Source: Mucilaginibacter xinganensis (GTDB lineage: Bacteria > Bacteroidota > Bacteroidia > Sphingobacteriales > Sphingobacteriaceae). From it: a stretch of DNA of 64,000 nt. Below the pieces are notes generated by a model that made no database searches, was not told the DNA's origin, and was given only the letters and a program-made list of their open reading frames with translations. Within the stretch, counting starts at the first letter, position 1. The number at the start of each line of letters is the position of its first letter. Below are positions 18,319 through 29,527 of this stretch, piece after piece. Both the position numbers and the translations under genes were made by a program. Where the stretch lies: NCBI GenBank assembly GCA_026225055.1, contig JAMFSA010000248.1, positions 127,332 through 191,331 of the forward strand. Direction: 5' to 3'.

Positions 18319-18822
18319 CTATTTGGTAGTAACAGTACTCATTTTGGCAAATTCCACATCATTAGGCTCCCATAATTCTATCTTGTTGCCTTCGGGATCC
18401 ATGATGTGTACAAAATTACCGTAGCTTGTTTTTTGTATGCTGTCAACCTGTAATATACCTGCTGTTTTCATGTTGGCTAAAAGCTGATCTAATCCTACCA
18501 CACGGTAATCGATCATAAATTGTTTTTCGGAGGGCTGAAAGTACTTGGTGGTTTCCTTAAACGGTGCCCATATGGTAAATCCCTTTTTTGTACTGTCCAT
18601 TCCCTGGTGCCATTCAAAGTTTGAACCGAATCCGCCTATGGTAATGCCCAGGTTTTTGCTATACCAGGCTTTAAGCGCCGCAGGGTCTTTGGCCTTAAAA
18701 AAGATACCGCCAATACCCGTTACCCGCGGACCGCTATTGACGGGATTAGTTAAACGACTGAATCCATAACCCAACAAGAATGCCGCACAAAGCAGGCAGA
18801 TTAAAGTAAACTTTTTCATCAT
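18319..18822 (-). CDS. Exported VOC (glyoxalase-like) superfamily protein
   Basis: Signal/TM N-terminus; GIGGIFFKAKDPAALKAWYSKNLGI and FVHIMDPEGNKIELWEP motifs. Confidence 0.85.
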   Translation of the reverse strand: MMKKFTLICLLCAAFLLGYGFSRLTNPVNSGPRVTGIGGIFFKAKDPAALKAWYSKNLGITIGGFGSNFEWHQGMDSTKKGFTIWAPFKETTKYFQPSEKQFMIDYRVVGLDQLLANMKTAGILQVDSIQKTSYGNFVHIMDPEGNKIELWEPNDVEFAKMSTVTTK

Positions 18823-18885
18823 ATGCGTTTTAGATTAAAGATAGGAAATGTTTGACCATCAATAGTGAATAAATATTATACTCAC

Positions 18886-19686
18886 TTAACGCTCACCTAC
18901 AACCCCATAAATAGCCTTACCCCAAAAAACACCCAGATCAGCGGCTCCATCTTTAGTAGGGTGCAGGTAAAATGTACCCTGATGTCCATCCTCAGGCCTT
19001 AGTTTCGTTAAATAATTATTCTTAAAATAGCCGAATGCTGCTGAATCGCCTAAAAATACCTGGTGATTTTGATAGCTGTTTACTAATGTTTTTATAGGCG
19101 TGAAATAACTTTGCAGCCTGTCCAATCCTTCCTGTAAATACTGCGCACCGTTATAGGTGTTGGGGCTGTACCACAATGGCAAGTTGATCACAACCTTGCA
19201 TTGTGGAAAATCACTCAGCAGTTTATCTACAATGCTTTTCATGTTTTTATAATAATCTTCGGGCGATACCGGCGATCCGTTCGGGCCTTTTACAGCACTG
19301 TCATTTGTACCCAGCATAATTGAGAAGATCAAAATTCCCGGTTTGGCAGAAAAACTGTTAGCCGCCTTTTCTGCAGCATTAAAAGTATCGCCACCCGGCA
19401 AAAAATCCACGGTAGTATAACCGCTATGCCCCTGGTTAGAAAATTCAACCACATCTATTCCCTTCTGTTTTTTTAAATAAGCGCTTGCTATTGCAGGCGG
19501 GGCTTGGATAGCCGGGCTATCGAGCCAGGCACCAAAAGTAATGCTGTCGCCTATATAAACCACCTTTACAACACGTTTTTGCGCCAAAAGCGAGAAATAG
19601 GAAAAGAATAATAACAAACTAAGCGAAAGGCGCAGTGTAATTTTCATTTTCGAATTTAGATAATTACCATCAACGGTACAATTCAT
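18886..19686 (-). CDS. Secreted SGNH/GDSL hydrolase (start probably Met14)
   Basis: VVYIGDSITFGAW (block I), GTNDSA (block III), terminal DGHQGTFYLHPTKDG. Confidence 0.8.
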   Translation of the reverse strand: MNCTVDGNYLNSKMKITLRLSLSLLLFFSYFSLLAQKRVVKVVYIGDSITFGAWLDSPAIQAPPAIASAYLKKQKGIDVVEFSNQGHSGYTTVDFLPGGDTFNAAEKAANSFSAKPGILIFSIMLGTNDSAVKGPNGSPVSPEDYYKNMKSIVDKLLSDFPQCKVVINLPLWYSPNTYNGAQYLQEGLDRLQSYFTPIKTLVNSYQNHQVFLGDSAAFGYFKNNYLTKLRPEDGHQGTFYLHPTKDGAADLGVFWGKAIYGVVGER

Positions 19687-19713
19687 AAAGGTTTAAACCA
19701 TTAGTTTTGTTAT

Positions 19714-20394
19714 ATGAATATCCCGGTATTACCTCCATCATGCTTTGAATTTATGCGCGAGTTGAAAAATAATAACAACCGCGAGTGGTTTGCCCTGCAT
19801 AAGGACGCTTATCAGCATGAGCTTGGTTTTATAGAAAGCTTTGCAGATGCCCTATTGCAGGAATTGAATATACATGATGTAATTGAAACACCCAACGGCA
19901 AAAAAAGCCTGCGCCGCATTTATAAGGATACCCGTTTTGCAAAAGAAAAGATCCCCTTCAAAACATGCTGGAGCGGTGGGTTCCGCCGGGCCGGCAAATA
20001 TCGCCGGGGTGGTTATTACTTTCGTTTTGAACCGGGCAATAGTGTGATAGTGGGCGGCTTCCGTGGCCCCAACCCTGAAGATCTGAAATTGATCAGGGAT
20101 GAAATTGCTTTTGATTCCGCGCCGCTGCGGAATATTCTGAATAGCAAAGCTTTTGTAGATACCTTCGGCACATTACGGGGTGAACAACTAAAAACCACAC
20201 CAAAAGGCTATGATGGCAATAGCGAAGGGATAGACCTGCTGCGTTATAAGCAATTCCTGCTGATCCGGCGGTTTACGGATGAAGAAGTGTTGCATGGAAA
20301 TTTTATAAAAGAGGCAGGTGCAACCTTCCGGAATATGCGGCCTTTTTTTGATTACATGAGCGAGGTACTCACCACAGATATAAACGGACAATAA
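19714..20394 (+). CDS. DUF2461-family protein
   Basis: FMRELKNNNNREWFALHKDAY, LRRIYKDTRFAKEKIPFKTCW, GGYYFRFEPGNSVIVGGFRGP. Confidence 0.88.
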   Translation: MNIPVLPPSCFEFMRELKNNNNREWFALHKDAYQHELGFIESFADALLQELNIHDVIETPNGKKSLRRIYKDTRFAKEKIPFKTCWSGGFRRAGKYRRGGYYFRFEPGNSVIVGGFRGPNPEDLKLIRDEIAFDSAPLRNILNSKAFVDTFGTLRGEQLKTTPKGYDGNSEGIDLLRYKQFLLIRRFTDEEVLHGNFIKEAGATFRNMRPFFDYMSEVLTTDINGQ

Positions 20395-20727
20395 GTCCGT
20401 TCGCATTCAATTACACTTCTCTTAATATTGCCGGGCTGTCTTTAGTTTGGCTTGTTTTTCTGTTGTTTTTAATGTGTAAGTTGCTTAAAATCAGTTATAA
20501 GTGTATTCTTATTTTTTGCAGCTATCTCATTAGGTGCGCTACATCTGTGTAAACATTTGTTGTATTGATAGATACAAAAGTGTACATCATTTAATGGGAT
20601 GTATGATACCTTCACCATTATATAAACCGATCTATTTTACAACCCAAACCAATTCATATACCAGTTAACAGGTCATATTACCGTTGGCAGCGGATTTAAT
20701 TATCGCTTGTTTTTCAGAAGATACCTT

Positions 20728-22992
20728 ATGAAAAGAAAACTATTATTTGTGTTATTTATAGCAGCTGTTGGTTTAAAAACCACAGTAAAGGCGCAGGTGT
20801 TAAGCCAATCCTATCAATGGAAGAGTGTACAGATGCGGGGCGGCGGATTTGTCGACGGCGTTATCTATCATCCTACCGAAAAGAACCTGTTGTACTGTCG
20901 TACCGATATGGGCGGTGCCTACAAATGGAACGAGGCTATTAAAGCCTGGGAGCCTATATTGGATTGGGTATCTTATAATGACCGTAACCTGATGGGGGTT
21001 GAAAGCATTGCCCTGGATGTTAATGACCCCAACCGTGTATATATGGCTTGCGGTACTTATACAGCTATTCGTGTTCCCAATGCTATACTGCGGTCGAACG
21101 ACAGGGGAAAAACGTTTAAACGTACCGATGTGCCCTTCAGGATGGGCGGCAATGAGAACGGCAGGGGCAACGGCGAACGTATGGCCGTAGACCCTAACAA
21201 TGGTAATATTATTTACATGGCAACCCGTTTAGATGGCCTATGGAAGAGCGAGGATGCCGCCGTTACATGGAACCGCGTAACCAGTTTCCCCGAAGTAAAA
21301 ATTCCCGTTGCTGATACCATCATTATCCCCAAAGCCAGGTATCACCCAAGGCCAAACGGGATGATATTCGTCGTGTTCGATCCTAAAAGCAAAGCTGATA
21401 ATAAGAGCTCCAATATATACGTAGGCATCTCACAAAAAGGAAAAGAAAATTTATTCCGCAGTACCGATGGTGGCACGACATGGGCAGCTATTCCCAACGA
21501 GCCTATCGACCTGATGCCAACACACGCTATATTATCAGCAGATGGTTCATTATATATAACCTATGGCACTAACCCCGGGCCCGATGTAATGACGGATGGT
21601 GCCGTATATAAATATAATACCGTTAGCGGTGCATGGACAAACATCACCCCACTAAAACCCCAGCCCGAAAATCAACAAGGATTTGGCTATGCCGCTGTGG
21701 CTGTTGACGCGCAGCACCCGCAAATGGTTATTGTAAGCACCTTTCACCGTTATGGCAAAACCGGGGGCGACGATATTTTCAGGAGCCTGGATGCCGGCGC
21801 TACGTGGAAACCCGTATTTACAGGTGGCGGCAATGGTAAATACGATTATACGGATGCGCCTTATGTATCGCACACGCCTATACATTGGTTGTTTGATTTG
21901 GAGATTGATCCTTTCAACGCAGATCATGCCATATTTACTACCGGTTATGGTTTACATGAGACTTTTGACCTAACCGATGTTGATAAGAACAAACCCACCA
22001 CCTGGGGTACAAAAAACAAAGGCATTGAGGAAACCGTAGCGCTGGAACTATTAAGCCCGCCAAAAGGTGTTCCGCTAATATCTGCCATAGGCGATTATGG
22101 TGGTTTTGTACACAATAACCTGGATGAGCCTGCTCCCGAAGGCAATTTCATAAACCCGCATTTCGCTAATACGGATGGCGTGACCTGTGGTGCTCAAAAC
22201 AGTAATACAGTAGTTAGGGTTGGCGTAGCATCATCACAAGTTGGCGGCGGCAATATCGGCTATTCACTGGATGGCGGCAAAACATGGCAGCCAACAACAG
22301 GCACACCTCAGCCGGAGAGTAAAGATGGTTTTATTTGTGTGTCCGCATCAGGCAATACCTGGATCTGGACACCACAGCGCAGCGCACCATATGTAACCAC
22401 CGATAAAGGCGCTACCTGGAAACAAATCCCCGGCCTGCCCAATAATACCCGTGTAATTGCCGACCCGCTAAACGATGCCAAATTTTACGCGATGGATCTG
22501 TTTAATGGGAAATTATACACCAGCACTGATAACGGAAACACTTTTACCGAACAGGATTTTCATCTGCCCAATGGTTTGCCCGACCGTGCATCAAATCGTG
22601 GTGATATTCGTGGCGGACAAGATCGTTTATATGCTGCGCCGGGTAAAGAAGGTGATCTGTGGATAGCGGATTTTGACGGATTATATCATGCCAAAAAAGG
22701 TTCGGCAGACTTTGAAAAAATAGATGGCGTTACCGAAATACATGGTTTTGGATTTGGCAAAGCTGCTCCAAAAAGCAATTATTCTGCATTGTATCTGGCT
22801 GGTACCGTAAATGGGGTGGATGGTATATTCCGCTCTGATGACAAAGGCAAGAACTGGGTACGCATTAATGATGATGCCCACCGCTGGAGCCTGATACTAC
22901 AAGTTACCGGCGACCCTAAAAAATATGGGCGGGTGTATGTAGGCACTCATGGTCGCGGTACTTTATATGGCGATATCAGCCAATCAAAATAA
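20728..22992 (+). CDS. GH74-family xyloglucanase-like glycosidase (BNR/Asp-box beta-propellers)
   Basis: Signal peptide; WKSVQMRGGGFVDGVIYHPTEKNLLYCRTDMGGAYKW start; about 8 Asp-boxes (RSTDGGTTW, RSLDAGATW, YSLDGGKTW, VTTDKGATW and others). Confidence 0.85.
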   Translation: MKRKLLFVLFIAAVGLKTTVKAQVLSQSYQWKSVQMRGGGFVDGVIYHPTEKNLLYCRTDMGGAYKWNEAIKAWEPILDWVSYNDRNLMGVESIALDVNDPNRVYMACGTYTAIRVPNAILRSNDRGKTFKRTDVPFRMGGNENGRGNGERMAVDPNNGNIIYMATRLDGLWKSEDAAVTWNRVTSFPEVKIPVADTIIIPKARYHPRPNGMIFVVFDPKSKADNKSSNIYVGISQKGKENLFRSTDGGTTWAAIPNEPIDLMPTHAILSADGSLYITYGTNPGPDVMTDGAVYKYNTVSGAWTNITPLKPQPENQQGFGYAAVAVDAQHPQMVIVSTFHRYGKTGGDDIFRSLDAGATWKPVFTGGGNGKYDYTDAPYVSHTPIHWLFDLEIDPFNADHAIFTTGYGLHETFDLTDVDKNKPTTWGTKNKGIEETVALELLSPPKGVPLISAIGDYGGFVHNNLDEPAPEGNFINPHFANTDGVTCGAQNSNTVVRVGVASSQVGGGNIGYSLDGGKTWQPTTGTPQPESKDGFICVSASGNTWIWTPQRSAPYVTTDKGATWKQIPGLPNNTRVIADPLNDAKFYAMDLFNGKLYTSTDNGNTFTEQDFHLPNGLPDRASNRGDIRGGQDRLYAAPGKEGDLWIADFDGLYHAKKGSADFEKIDGVTEIHGFGFGKAAPKSNYSALYLAGTVNGVDGIFRSDDKGKNWVRINDDAHRWSLILQVTGDPKKYGRVYVGTHGRGTLYGDISQSK

Positions 22993-23019
22993 ATATTCAA
23001 CCAAAATATATAAACGTTT

Positions 23020-25428
23020 ATGTTATTTAAAAATTTACATTCAGGCCTTTGCAAAGTAGGGATATCTTTATTGCTTCTTTCGTGTATGGCGGGCACAAAT
23101 GCAAACGCCGCTGTCCAAAGTTTCAGTAAGGAAACCGATGGTGTTAACTTTAAGCTGGATAAAGGAGCTTTAAAAATAAAAGTTTGCAGCGCCGATATCA
23201 TCGAGGTAAAGTACACCACGCTCAACTCTTTCCTTAATAAAGAATCATTGGTAGTTACTAATAAATGGGCCCAGCCAGCCGCGTTTACCGTAGCGGATAA
23301 TGGCAGTAGTGTAGTAATAACTACCGCCAAACTAAAGGTTGCTGTAGATAAGGCTACCAACGCCATCAGCTATTTAACAAAAGCCGGACAAGTAATAACT
23401 GCCGAAGATAAAGCAGACAACAAAAGTATGCAGGCCGCAACCATCGCAGGCATCAATACCTATAATTGTTCAACGCAGTTTGTTTCTCCTGCGGATGAAG
23501 GTTTGTTTGGCTTGGGCTGTCATCCCCTTGATTCATTGTCCATCAATTACAAAGGCCGTAACCAGGAAATGCTGATCAAGTATATGACCGGTGCTATCCC
23601 GGTGCTGCTATCAACCAAAGGATTTGGATTGATGTGGGATAATTACTCAGCCTCAAACTTTTATGGTGCCGAAGCGGGTAACACTAAATTCAAATATATA
23701 TCTGAGAGTGGTAAGCAGGTTGATTATTACTTTTTCTACGGCCCGAGTTTCGATCATATTATCGACTTATACCGTGTAACAACAGGTAAAGCTCCAATGT
23801 TCCCTAAATGGGCCTTTGGTTTATTCCAGTCGCAGGATAGGTATATGAGCCAGGATGAGATCATCTCCGTTAAAAATAATTACCGCAATAATCATATCCC
23901 GGTTGACGCTATCGTTCAGGATTGGTTTTATTGGGATCCGTTCCCAATCGGCTCACATATTATGAATCCGACCAGATATCCTAACCCTAAAGCGATGGTC
24001 GACGAATTGCATAAATCGCATATGCATGCCATGATCTCCATCTGGCCGGTATTGGGCAAAGGAACACCTAACTATGCCGCGTTAGAGAAAATTGGCGGTT
24101 TAACTGATATTACCTGGTTGAATTTTATGACGCACACATATGATAATTACTACGATTCTCATAACCCTGCCGCCCGCAAGTTATACTGGCAGGAGGCAAG
24201 GGATAGCCTTATAAAACGTTACGGTTGGGATGCCTGGTGGGTTGACCAATGTGAGCCTGATAACACCGATCTGCTGGATGCCCGCCGCCAAAGCAACTTC
24301 TATACAGGCAAAGGGATAGATTACTTTAATACCTACTCGCTGGAACATTCGACAGGTATATACGAAGGCTGGCGCAAGGACATCCCGGGTAAACGTGCTT
24401 TCTTTCTGATCCGTCAATCATTTGCGGGTGAGCAACGTAACGCCGCAACCTTATGGTCATCTGATATTACCTGTACCTTCGCATCGTACAAAAGGCAGGT
24501 GCCACAGGGTATAAATGCCTGCGCATCGGGTATACCATACTGGACATCTGATATCGGCGGCTACCACCTGCATTGGGAATCCCCGGATTGGTCGAAACCG
24601 GAATACCGCGAGCTGTTTACCCGTTGGTTTCAGTTTGGGGCATTCTGCCCTGTGTTCAGGATCCATGGTAAGGGCGAACGTGCCATCTTCTCAAAAAACT
24701 GGGATGAAAAAACACGTGGCATCCTGTTAAAATATGATAAACTGCGTTACCGCCTGTTGCCATATATCTATTCATTATCAGCCAAAGTAACCCAGGATAA
24801 TTACACCATTATGCGTTCACTGGCTTTTGATTTCAGAACTGATACCAATGTGTACAGTATCCCTGATCAGTATATGTTCGGCCCGGCATTTATGGTAAAC
24901 CCGGTTACCGAGCAATTGTATAGCGGCGCTAATGCATCCGCAGGCAAAACTACCCGTAGCGTTTACTTGCCGGCAGCTGCAAAATGGTACGATTTCTATA
25001 CCGGTCAGGTTTACAATGGCGGGCAAACCATAGCCGCCGCCGCGCCAATTGAAACCATACCGTTGTATGTTAAGGCAGGGTCAATTATCCCGATGGGCCC
25101 GGTAATGGAATATGCTACTGAAAAACCAGCGGATAAAATCGAACTAAGGATCTATCGCGGAGCAAATGGCAGTTTTGACTATTATGAGGATGAAAACGAC
25201 AATTATAATTACGAGCACGGTAATTACGCCACTTTTAAGCTAAATTGGAACGATAAACAACAGCAGCTTAGCATATCGGCTACAAAAGGCAGTTTTTCAG
25301 GAATGTTGAAGCAGCATACTTTTAATATAGTAATGGTGAATGGCACGCATGGCTCGGATTCATCAGTTGCCGATAAAATTGATAAAACTGTTGTTTATAC
25401 TGGTAAACCAATTTCAGTTAAACTATAA
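23020..25428 (+). CDS. GH31 glycosidase (predicted alpha-xylosidase), copy A
   Basis: DAIVQDWFYWDPFPIGSH, RYGWDAWWVDQCEPDN, PYWTSDIGGY, RWFQFGAFCPVFRIHGKG are GH31 landmarks. Confidence 0.9.
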   Translation: MLFKNLHSGLCKVGISLLLLSCMAGTNANAAVQSFSKETDGVNFKLDKGALKIKVCSADIIEVKYTTLNSFLNKESLVVTNKWAQPAAFTVADNGSSVVITTAKLKVAVDKATNAISYLTKAGQVITAEDKADNKSMQAATIAGINTYNCSTQFVSPADEGLFGLGCHPLDSLSINYKGRNQEMLIKYMTGAIPVLLSTKGFGLMWDNYSASNFYGAEAGNTKFKYISESGKQVDYYFFYGPSFDHIIDLYRVTTGKAPMFPKWAFGLFQSQDRYMSQDEIISVKNNYRNNHIPVDAIVQDWFYWDPFPIGSHIMNPTRYPNPKAMVDELHKSHMHAMISIWPVLGKGTPNYAALEKIGGLTDITWLNFMTHTYDNYYDSHNPAARKLYWQEARDSLIKRYGWDAWWVDQCEPDNTDLLDARRQSNFYTGKGIDYFNTYSLEHSTGIYEGWRKDIPGKRAFFLIRQSFAGEQRNAATLWSSDITCTFASYKRQVPQGINACASGIPYWTSDIGGYHLHWESPDWSKPEYRELFTRWFQFGAFCPVFRIHGKGERAIFSKNWDEKTRGILLKYDKLRYRLLPYIYSLSAKVTQDNYTIMRSLAFDFRTDTNVYSIPDQYMFGPAFMVNPVTEQLYSGANASAGKTTRSVYLPAAAKWYDFYTGQVYNGGQTIAAAAPIETIPLYVKAGSIIPMGPVMEYATEKPADKIELRIYRGANGSFDYYEDENDNYNYEHGNYATFKLNWNDKQQQLSISATKGSFSGMLKQHTFNIVMVNGTHGSDSSVADKIDKTVVYTGKPISVKL

Positions 25429-25436
25429 TACCTATT

Positions 25437-27080
25437 ATGAGAAGAAGGACTTTAATAAAATCAGCGCTTACCGTTGTGCCGGGGTTAGCTATTACCAAAG
25501 CGCTGGGTGCTGAACACTTGTTGAAGAATATTTCACTTGATGAAACTACAGAACCGGGCCCGTTTAGCCCTAACTGGGATTCGTTACAGAACTATAAAGT
25601 GCCTGAGTGGTATCGTGATGCCAAATTTGGGATCTGGGCGCATTGGGGCCCGCAATGCCAACCCGAGCATGGCGATTGGTATGCGCGTATGATGTATATT
25701 GAGGGGAGCGATGATTATAAATTTCATGTGGAAAAATATGGCCATCCCTCAAAATTCGGTTTTAAAGATGTGATAAATGAGTGGAAGGCTGAGAACTGGG
25801 ATCCGGAGCATTTGGTTAATCTATATAAGAATGCCGGGGCTAAATATTTCTTCGCGTTAGCAAATCACCACGATAATTTTGATAATTACAACAGCAAATA
25901 CCATAACTGGAACTCGACCAAATTAGGCCCTAAAAAAGATTTGATTGGTGGATGGGCCAAGGCAGCTAAAAACAACGGGTTAAAGTTTGGCGTAAGTGTG
26001 CATGCCGCCCATGCCTGGATGTTTTATCAAACTGCGCAGGGAGCTGATAAAGCTGGTCCGTTGGCGGGTGTGCCTTATGATGGTAATATTACTAAAGACA
26101 TGGGCAAGGGCAAGTGGTGGGATGGCTACGATCCGCAGGCGCTATATTCGCAAAGGCACAAGGTTGGTCAGGACGGCGGCGAGCAGTGGGATTGGACGCA
26201 CGGTGCAAACATCCCCGATAAAAAGTATTGCGACGATTTCTTTAACCGTACCATAGACCTGGTTAACAGTTATGACCCCGATTTGGTTTATTTTGATGAT
26301 ACCGTACTGCCATTATATAATGTAAGTGATGTAGGCCTACGTATTGCCGCGCATATATATAACCGGAATATTAAAAAGAATAAGGGCAGCCTTGATGCTA
26401 TAATAACCGGCAAAATATTAAACGAGCAGCAGCGCAAATGCATGGTTTGGGATATTGAGCGGGGCCAAAGCAATCAGATAGAGCCTTTGCCATGGCAAAC
26501 AGATACCTGCATAGGCAACTGGCATTATGATAGGAAGCTGTATGAAGACAAAGGCTACAAAAGCGCCAAAGCGGTTATCCATACTTTAATTGATGTGGTA
26601 AGCAAGAATGGTAATCTGCTGCTGAATATTCCCGTTAGGGGAGATGGCACCATTGACGATGAGGAACAAGCCATTGTTGAAGGCATAACTGCCTGGAACA
26701 AAGCAAATGGCGAAGCCATATTTGGCACCCGGCCATGGAAAATATTTGGCGAGGGCCCGGCAAGTGAACCAACAGCTTCTGTAGCAACTCAAAATTTTAA
26801 CGAGGGTAAAGGCAAGCCATTTTCGGGTAGCGATATCAGGTTTACAACAAAGGGTAATATATTATATGCTATAGCTTTGGGTTTACCCGATGGTGGTAAA
26901 GCTGTTATAAAAGTATTAGGATTGAACAGTCAATATTATACCGGTAAAATAGCCGCTATTAAACTTGTTAGTACTGGACAGGGTCTGGTCTTTGATCGTA
27001 CTAATGACGCTTTAATCATTAATTTACCCGATAATGCCGCAGAACAGATTGCTTACAGCTTTAAGATCCTGCCTGCATAA
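25437..27080 (+). CDS. GH29 alpha-L-fucosidase, twin-arginine-like leader
   Basis: AKFGIWAHWGPQ, ANHHDNFDNYNSKYHNWNS, DLVYFDDTVLPLYN, VVSKNGNLLLNIPVRGDGTID. Confidence 0.92.
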   Translation: MRRRTLIKSALTVVPGLAITKALGAEHLLKNISLDETTEPGPFSPNWDSLQNYKVPEWYRDAKFGIWAHWGPQCQPEHGDWYARMMYIEGSDDYKFHVEKYGHPSKFGFKDVINEWKAENWDPEHLVNLYKNAGAKYFFALANHHDNFDNYNSKYHNWNSTKLGPKKDLIGGWAKAAKNNGLKFGVSVHAAHAWMFYQTAQGADKAGPLAGVPYDGNITKDMGKGKWWDGYDPQALYSQRHKVGQDGGEQWDWTHGANIPDKKYCDDFFNRTIDLVNSYDPDLVYFDDTVLPLYNVSDVGLRIAAHIYNRNIKKNKGSLDAIITGKILNEQQRKCMVWDIERGQSNQIEPLPWQTDTCIGNWHYDRKLYEDKGYKSAKAVIHTLIDVVSKNGNLLLNIPVRGDGTIDDEEQAIVEGITAWNKANGEAIFGTRPWKIFGEGPASEPTASVATQNFNEGKGKPFSGSDIRFTTKGNILYAIALGLPDGGKAVIKVLGLNSQYYTGKIAAIKLVSTGQGLVFDRTNDALIINLPDNAAEQIAYSFKILPA

Positions 27081-27401
27081 ATAACCTGCATTAGCATATT
27101 TTGCAGGTTTATGGCGAAATTTTCAATATTATTTGGTAAAATAATACTACTCTTATTTGCCAAACCGTCCTAATTTTACTCCCATTAACCAATGCTGCCG
27201 GGCTTTTTATTTAGTCCGGCATACTATTTAACCTGATTAACATTAACCAACTATTGATTAAACATAGTTTGTATAATGAAATTTTACCTTTTTTAATATA
27301 ATATCCTCAGATATAATGCTGAATTATATATATTGGTAAAGTTTTACGGCTGGCCGTTAAGTGCCTGTAAACCGAAATACAAACCTAAAAATACACAAAA
27401 C

Positions 27402-28715
27402 ATGAAATACCCAAAAGCCTCATTAATGCTGTTGCTATCAGTCTTATTCCTCACCAATTGTGGGAAGAAAGCAGCCATAAATGATGCGGAAATTTTGCAT
27501 GCAAATGAGGAGGAACTTACAAAGGTTATTATTTACGATGTATTTACCCCTCCAGTGGCAAGTCGTATTTATGGCTATGCCAACCTGGCCTCTTATGAAG
27601 CAATGCGCTATGCCGATCCAAAGTATAACTCCTTAATTACCCAGATAAAAGGTTTTGACAAACCGCCCGTACCTGAAAAAGGAAAAACATACAATTTTAC
27701 CCTGGCAGCTACTAAAGCATTTTTTACAGTAGCCCATAAAATAACCTTTTCGGTTGATACCCTGCAGGAGTACGAGGACAAGATCTACCCCATGTTTAAG
27801 CAAACTATGGATGATTCTACGTATGCGCGTTCAATGGCGTTTGGCGAAAAGATAGGCAAGCTGATCATAAAAAGGGCAATGGTTGATAATTACCCGCAAA
27901 CCCGAGGTAAACCTAAATACCTGGGCAATAACGGCCATGCCATGTGGCGCCCAACACCTCCCGATTATTTTGATGGCGTGGAATATTGCTGGGGAACCAT
28001 GGAACCATTTGTGATTACCTCATCCAGGCAATTTCCTTTGCCTGCGCCACCGGCTTATAGCGTCGATACAAACAGCGTTTATGTAAAGCAAGTGCAACAG
28101 GTTTATCGCTTAAATAAAAGCCTTACCAGCGAACAGAAAGTTATTGCCCGCTTTTGGGATGATAACCCATTTGTGGTACAGCACAGTGGGCACATGATGT
28201 TTGCTGATAAAAAGATAACCCCCGGCGGCCACTGGATAGGGATCACATCAATTGCCTGCAAGCAAACCCATGCCAATGCTGTAAAGGTGGCACAAGCTTA
28301 TGCGCTTACCTCTATAGCTTTGTTCGATTCATTTATCGGTAGCTGGGAAGCTAAATACGAGTACTCGTATATCAGGCCGGTATCTCAAATAAATGAAACT
28401 GTAGACCGTGAGTGGTTGCCGCTATTGCAAACGCCGCCATTCCCCGAATATCCTGCCGGTCATGCCGATATCAGCGCTGCATCGGCAACAGTGTTAACTT
28501 ATTTGTTTGGCGATAATTTCAAGTTTCAAGATACCACAGAGATGCGGTACATTGGCCTGCAGCGCCATTTCGATTCATTTAATAAAGCTGCTGATGAAAC
28601 AGCCATCAGCAGGAACTATGGCGGTATCCACTTCCTTAACAGTGTGCAAAAAGGGAGCTTCCAGGGGCATGAGATCGGCGAGTTTATTATTCAGAAACTT
28701 AGATTAAAAAACTAA
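27402..28715 (+). CDS. Vanadium-dependent haloperoxidase-like (PAP2 superfamily) lipoprotein
   Basis: Lipobox LTNCGKK; KYEYSYIRP, FPEYPAGHADISAASATVLTYLFGD, ISRNYGGIHFLNSVQKG (PAP2 active-site blocks). Confidence 0.82.
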   Translation: MKYPKASLMLLLSVLFLTNCGKKAAINDAEILHANEEELTKVIIYDVFTPPVASRIYGYANLASYEAMRYADPKYNSLITQIKGFDKPPVPEKGKTYNFTLAATKAFFTVAHKITFSVDTLQEYEDKIYPMFKQTMDDSTYARSMAFGEKIGKLIIKRAMVDNYPQTRGKPKYLGNNGHAMWRPTPPDYFDGVEYCWGTMEPFVITSSRQFPLPAPPAYSVDTNSVYVKQVQQVYRLNKSLTSEQKVIARFWDDNPFVVQHSGHMMFADKKITPGGHWIGITSIACKQTHANAVKVAQAYALTSIALFDSFIGSWEAKYEYSYIRPVSQINETVDREWLPLLQTPPFPEYPAGHADISAASATVLTYLFGDNFKFQDTTEMRYIGLQRHFDSFNKAADETAISRNYGGIHFLNSVQKGSFQGHEIGEFIIQKLRLKN

Positions 28716-28722
28716 TACAATT

Positions 28723-29526
28723 ATGTTAGCAGTAGACAATAAAGTGTATTACACACTTAGGGTTGCATCGGCCATGTGCTTCATAGGCCACGGTGCGTTT
28801 GGTATCATTACTAAGCAAATCTGGTGTAATTACTTTGCCGTGTTTGGTATAGGGCATAATATGGCCTACCACCTGATGCCTGTTTTGGGTTCGGTTGATA
28901 TATTGTTCGGCATAACATTATTAGCATATCCAACCCGTGCAGTTCTATTATGGCTGGTAGCATGGGGTATTATTACAGCATCATTACGCCCATTATCAGG
29001 CGAGCCATTTGCTGAGTTTATTGAACGCGCAGGCAATTTTGGAGCCCCATTAACCTTATTGTTGGTATGTGGTGTTAGTGGTAAAAGCTTTAAAGAATGG
29101 TTTACCAGTATTAAGCCAGGTGTAATAACTAATGAAAAAAACCTGGCAACAGCTACTATGTGTTTAAGGGTGGTAGTATTTCTTTTGTTAACCGGTCACG
29201 GATGGCTAAATCTGTTAGACAAGAAAGGTATAATGGGACAATATACATCACTCGGCTTCTCAAACCCTGCAAAGATTGCGCTGGTTGTAGGAGTTTTTGA
29301 GATTGTTTCGGCCTTTTTAATATTGATCAAGCCGATCCGTGGCATATTGATCGTATTACTTGTTTGGAAAGTAGGCACCGAGCTATTCTATCCGCATTGG
29401 GAAGTATTTGAATGGATTGAACGAGGTGGAAGTTATGGCTCAATATTAGCCTTACTATTATTATTGCCGCAATCATCGCGTACAACAAGTGATCTGCCAT
29501 TAAACAACCATGTACCCGCCGTTTAA
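28723..29526 (+). CDS. Multi-TM membrane protein (DoxX-like character)
   Basis: Two similar halves with hydrophobic helices (RVASAMCFIGHGAFGI / RVVVFLLLTGHGWLNL). Confidence 0.6.
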   Translation: MLAVDNKVYYTLRVASAMCFIGHGAFGIITKQIWCNYFAVFGIGHNMAYHLMPVLGSVDILFGITLLAYPTRAVLLWLVAWGIITASLRPLSGEPFAEFIERAGNFGAPLTLLLVCGVSGKSFKEWFTSIKPGVITNEKNLATATMCLRVVVFLLLTGHGWLNLLDKKGIMGQYTSLGFSNPAKIALVVGVFEIVSAFLILIKPIRGILIVLLVWKVGTELFYPHWEVFEWIERGGSYGSILALLLLLPQSSRTTSDLPLNNHVPAV

Positions 29527-29527
29527 A

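Noticed and set aside
21652-21927. Antisense ORF within the GH74 gene (and similar antisense ORFs such as 58020-58310, 58469-58816, 59179-59481, 22947-23366)
   Set aside because: Lie wholly or mostly opposite strongly supported genes; consistent with codon-bias shadow ORFs.
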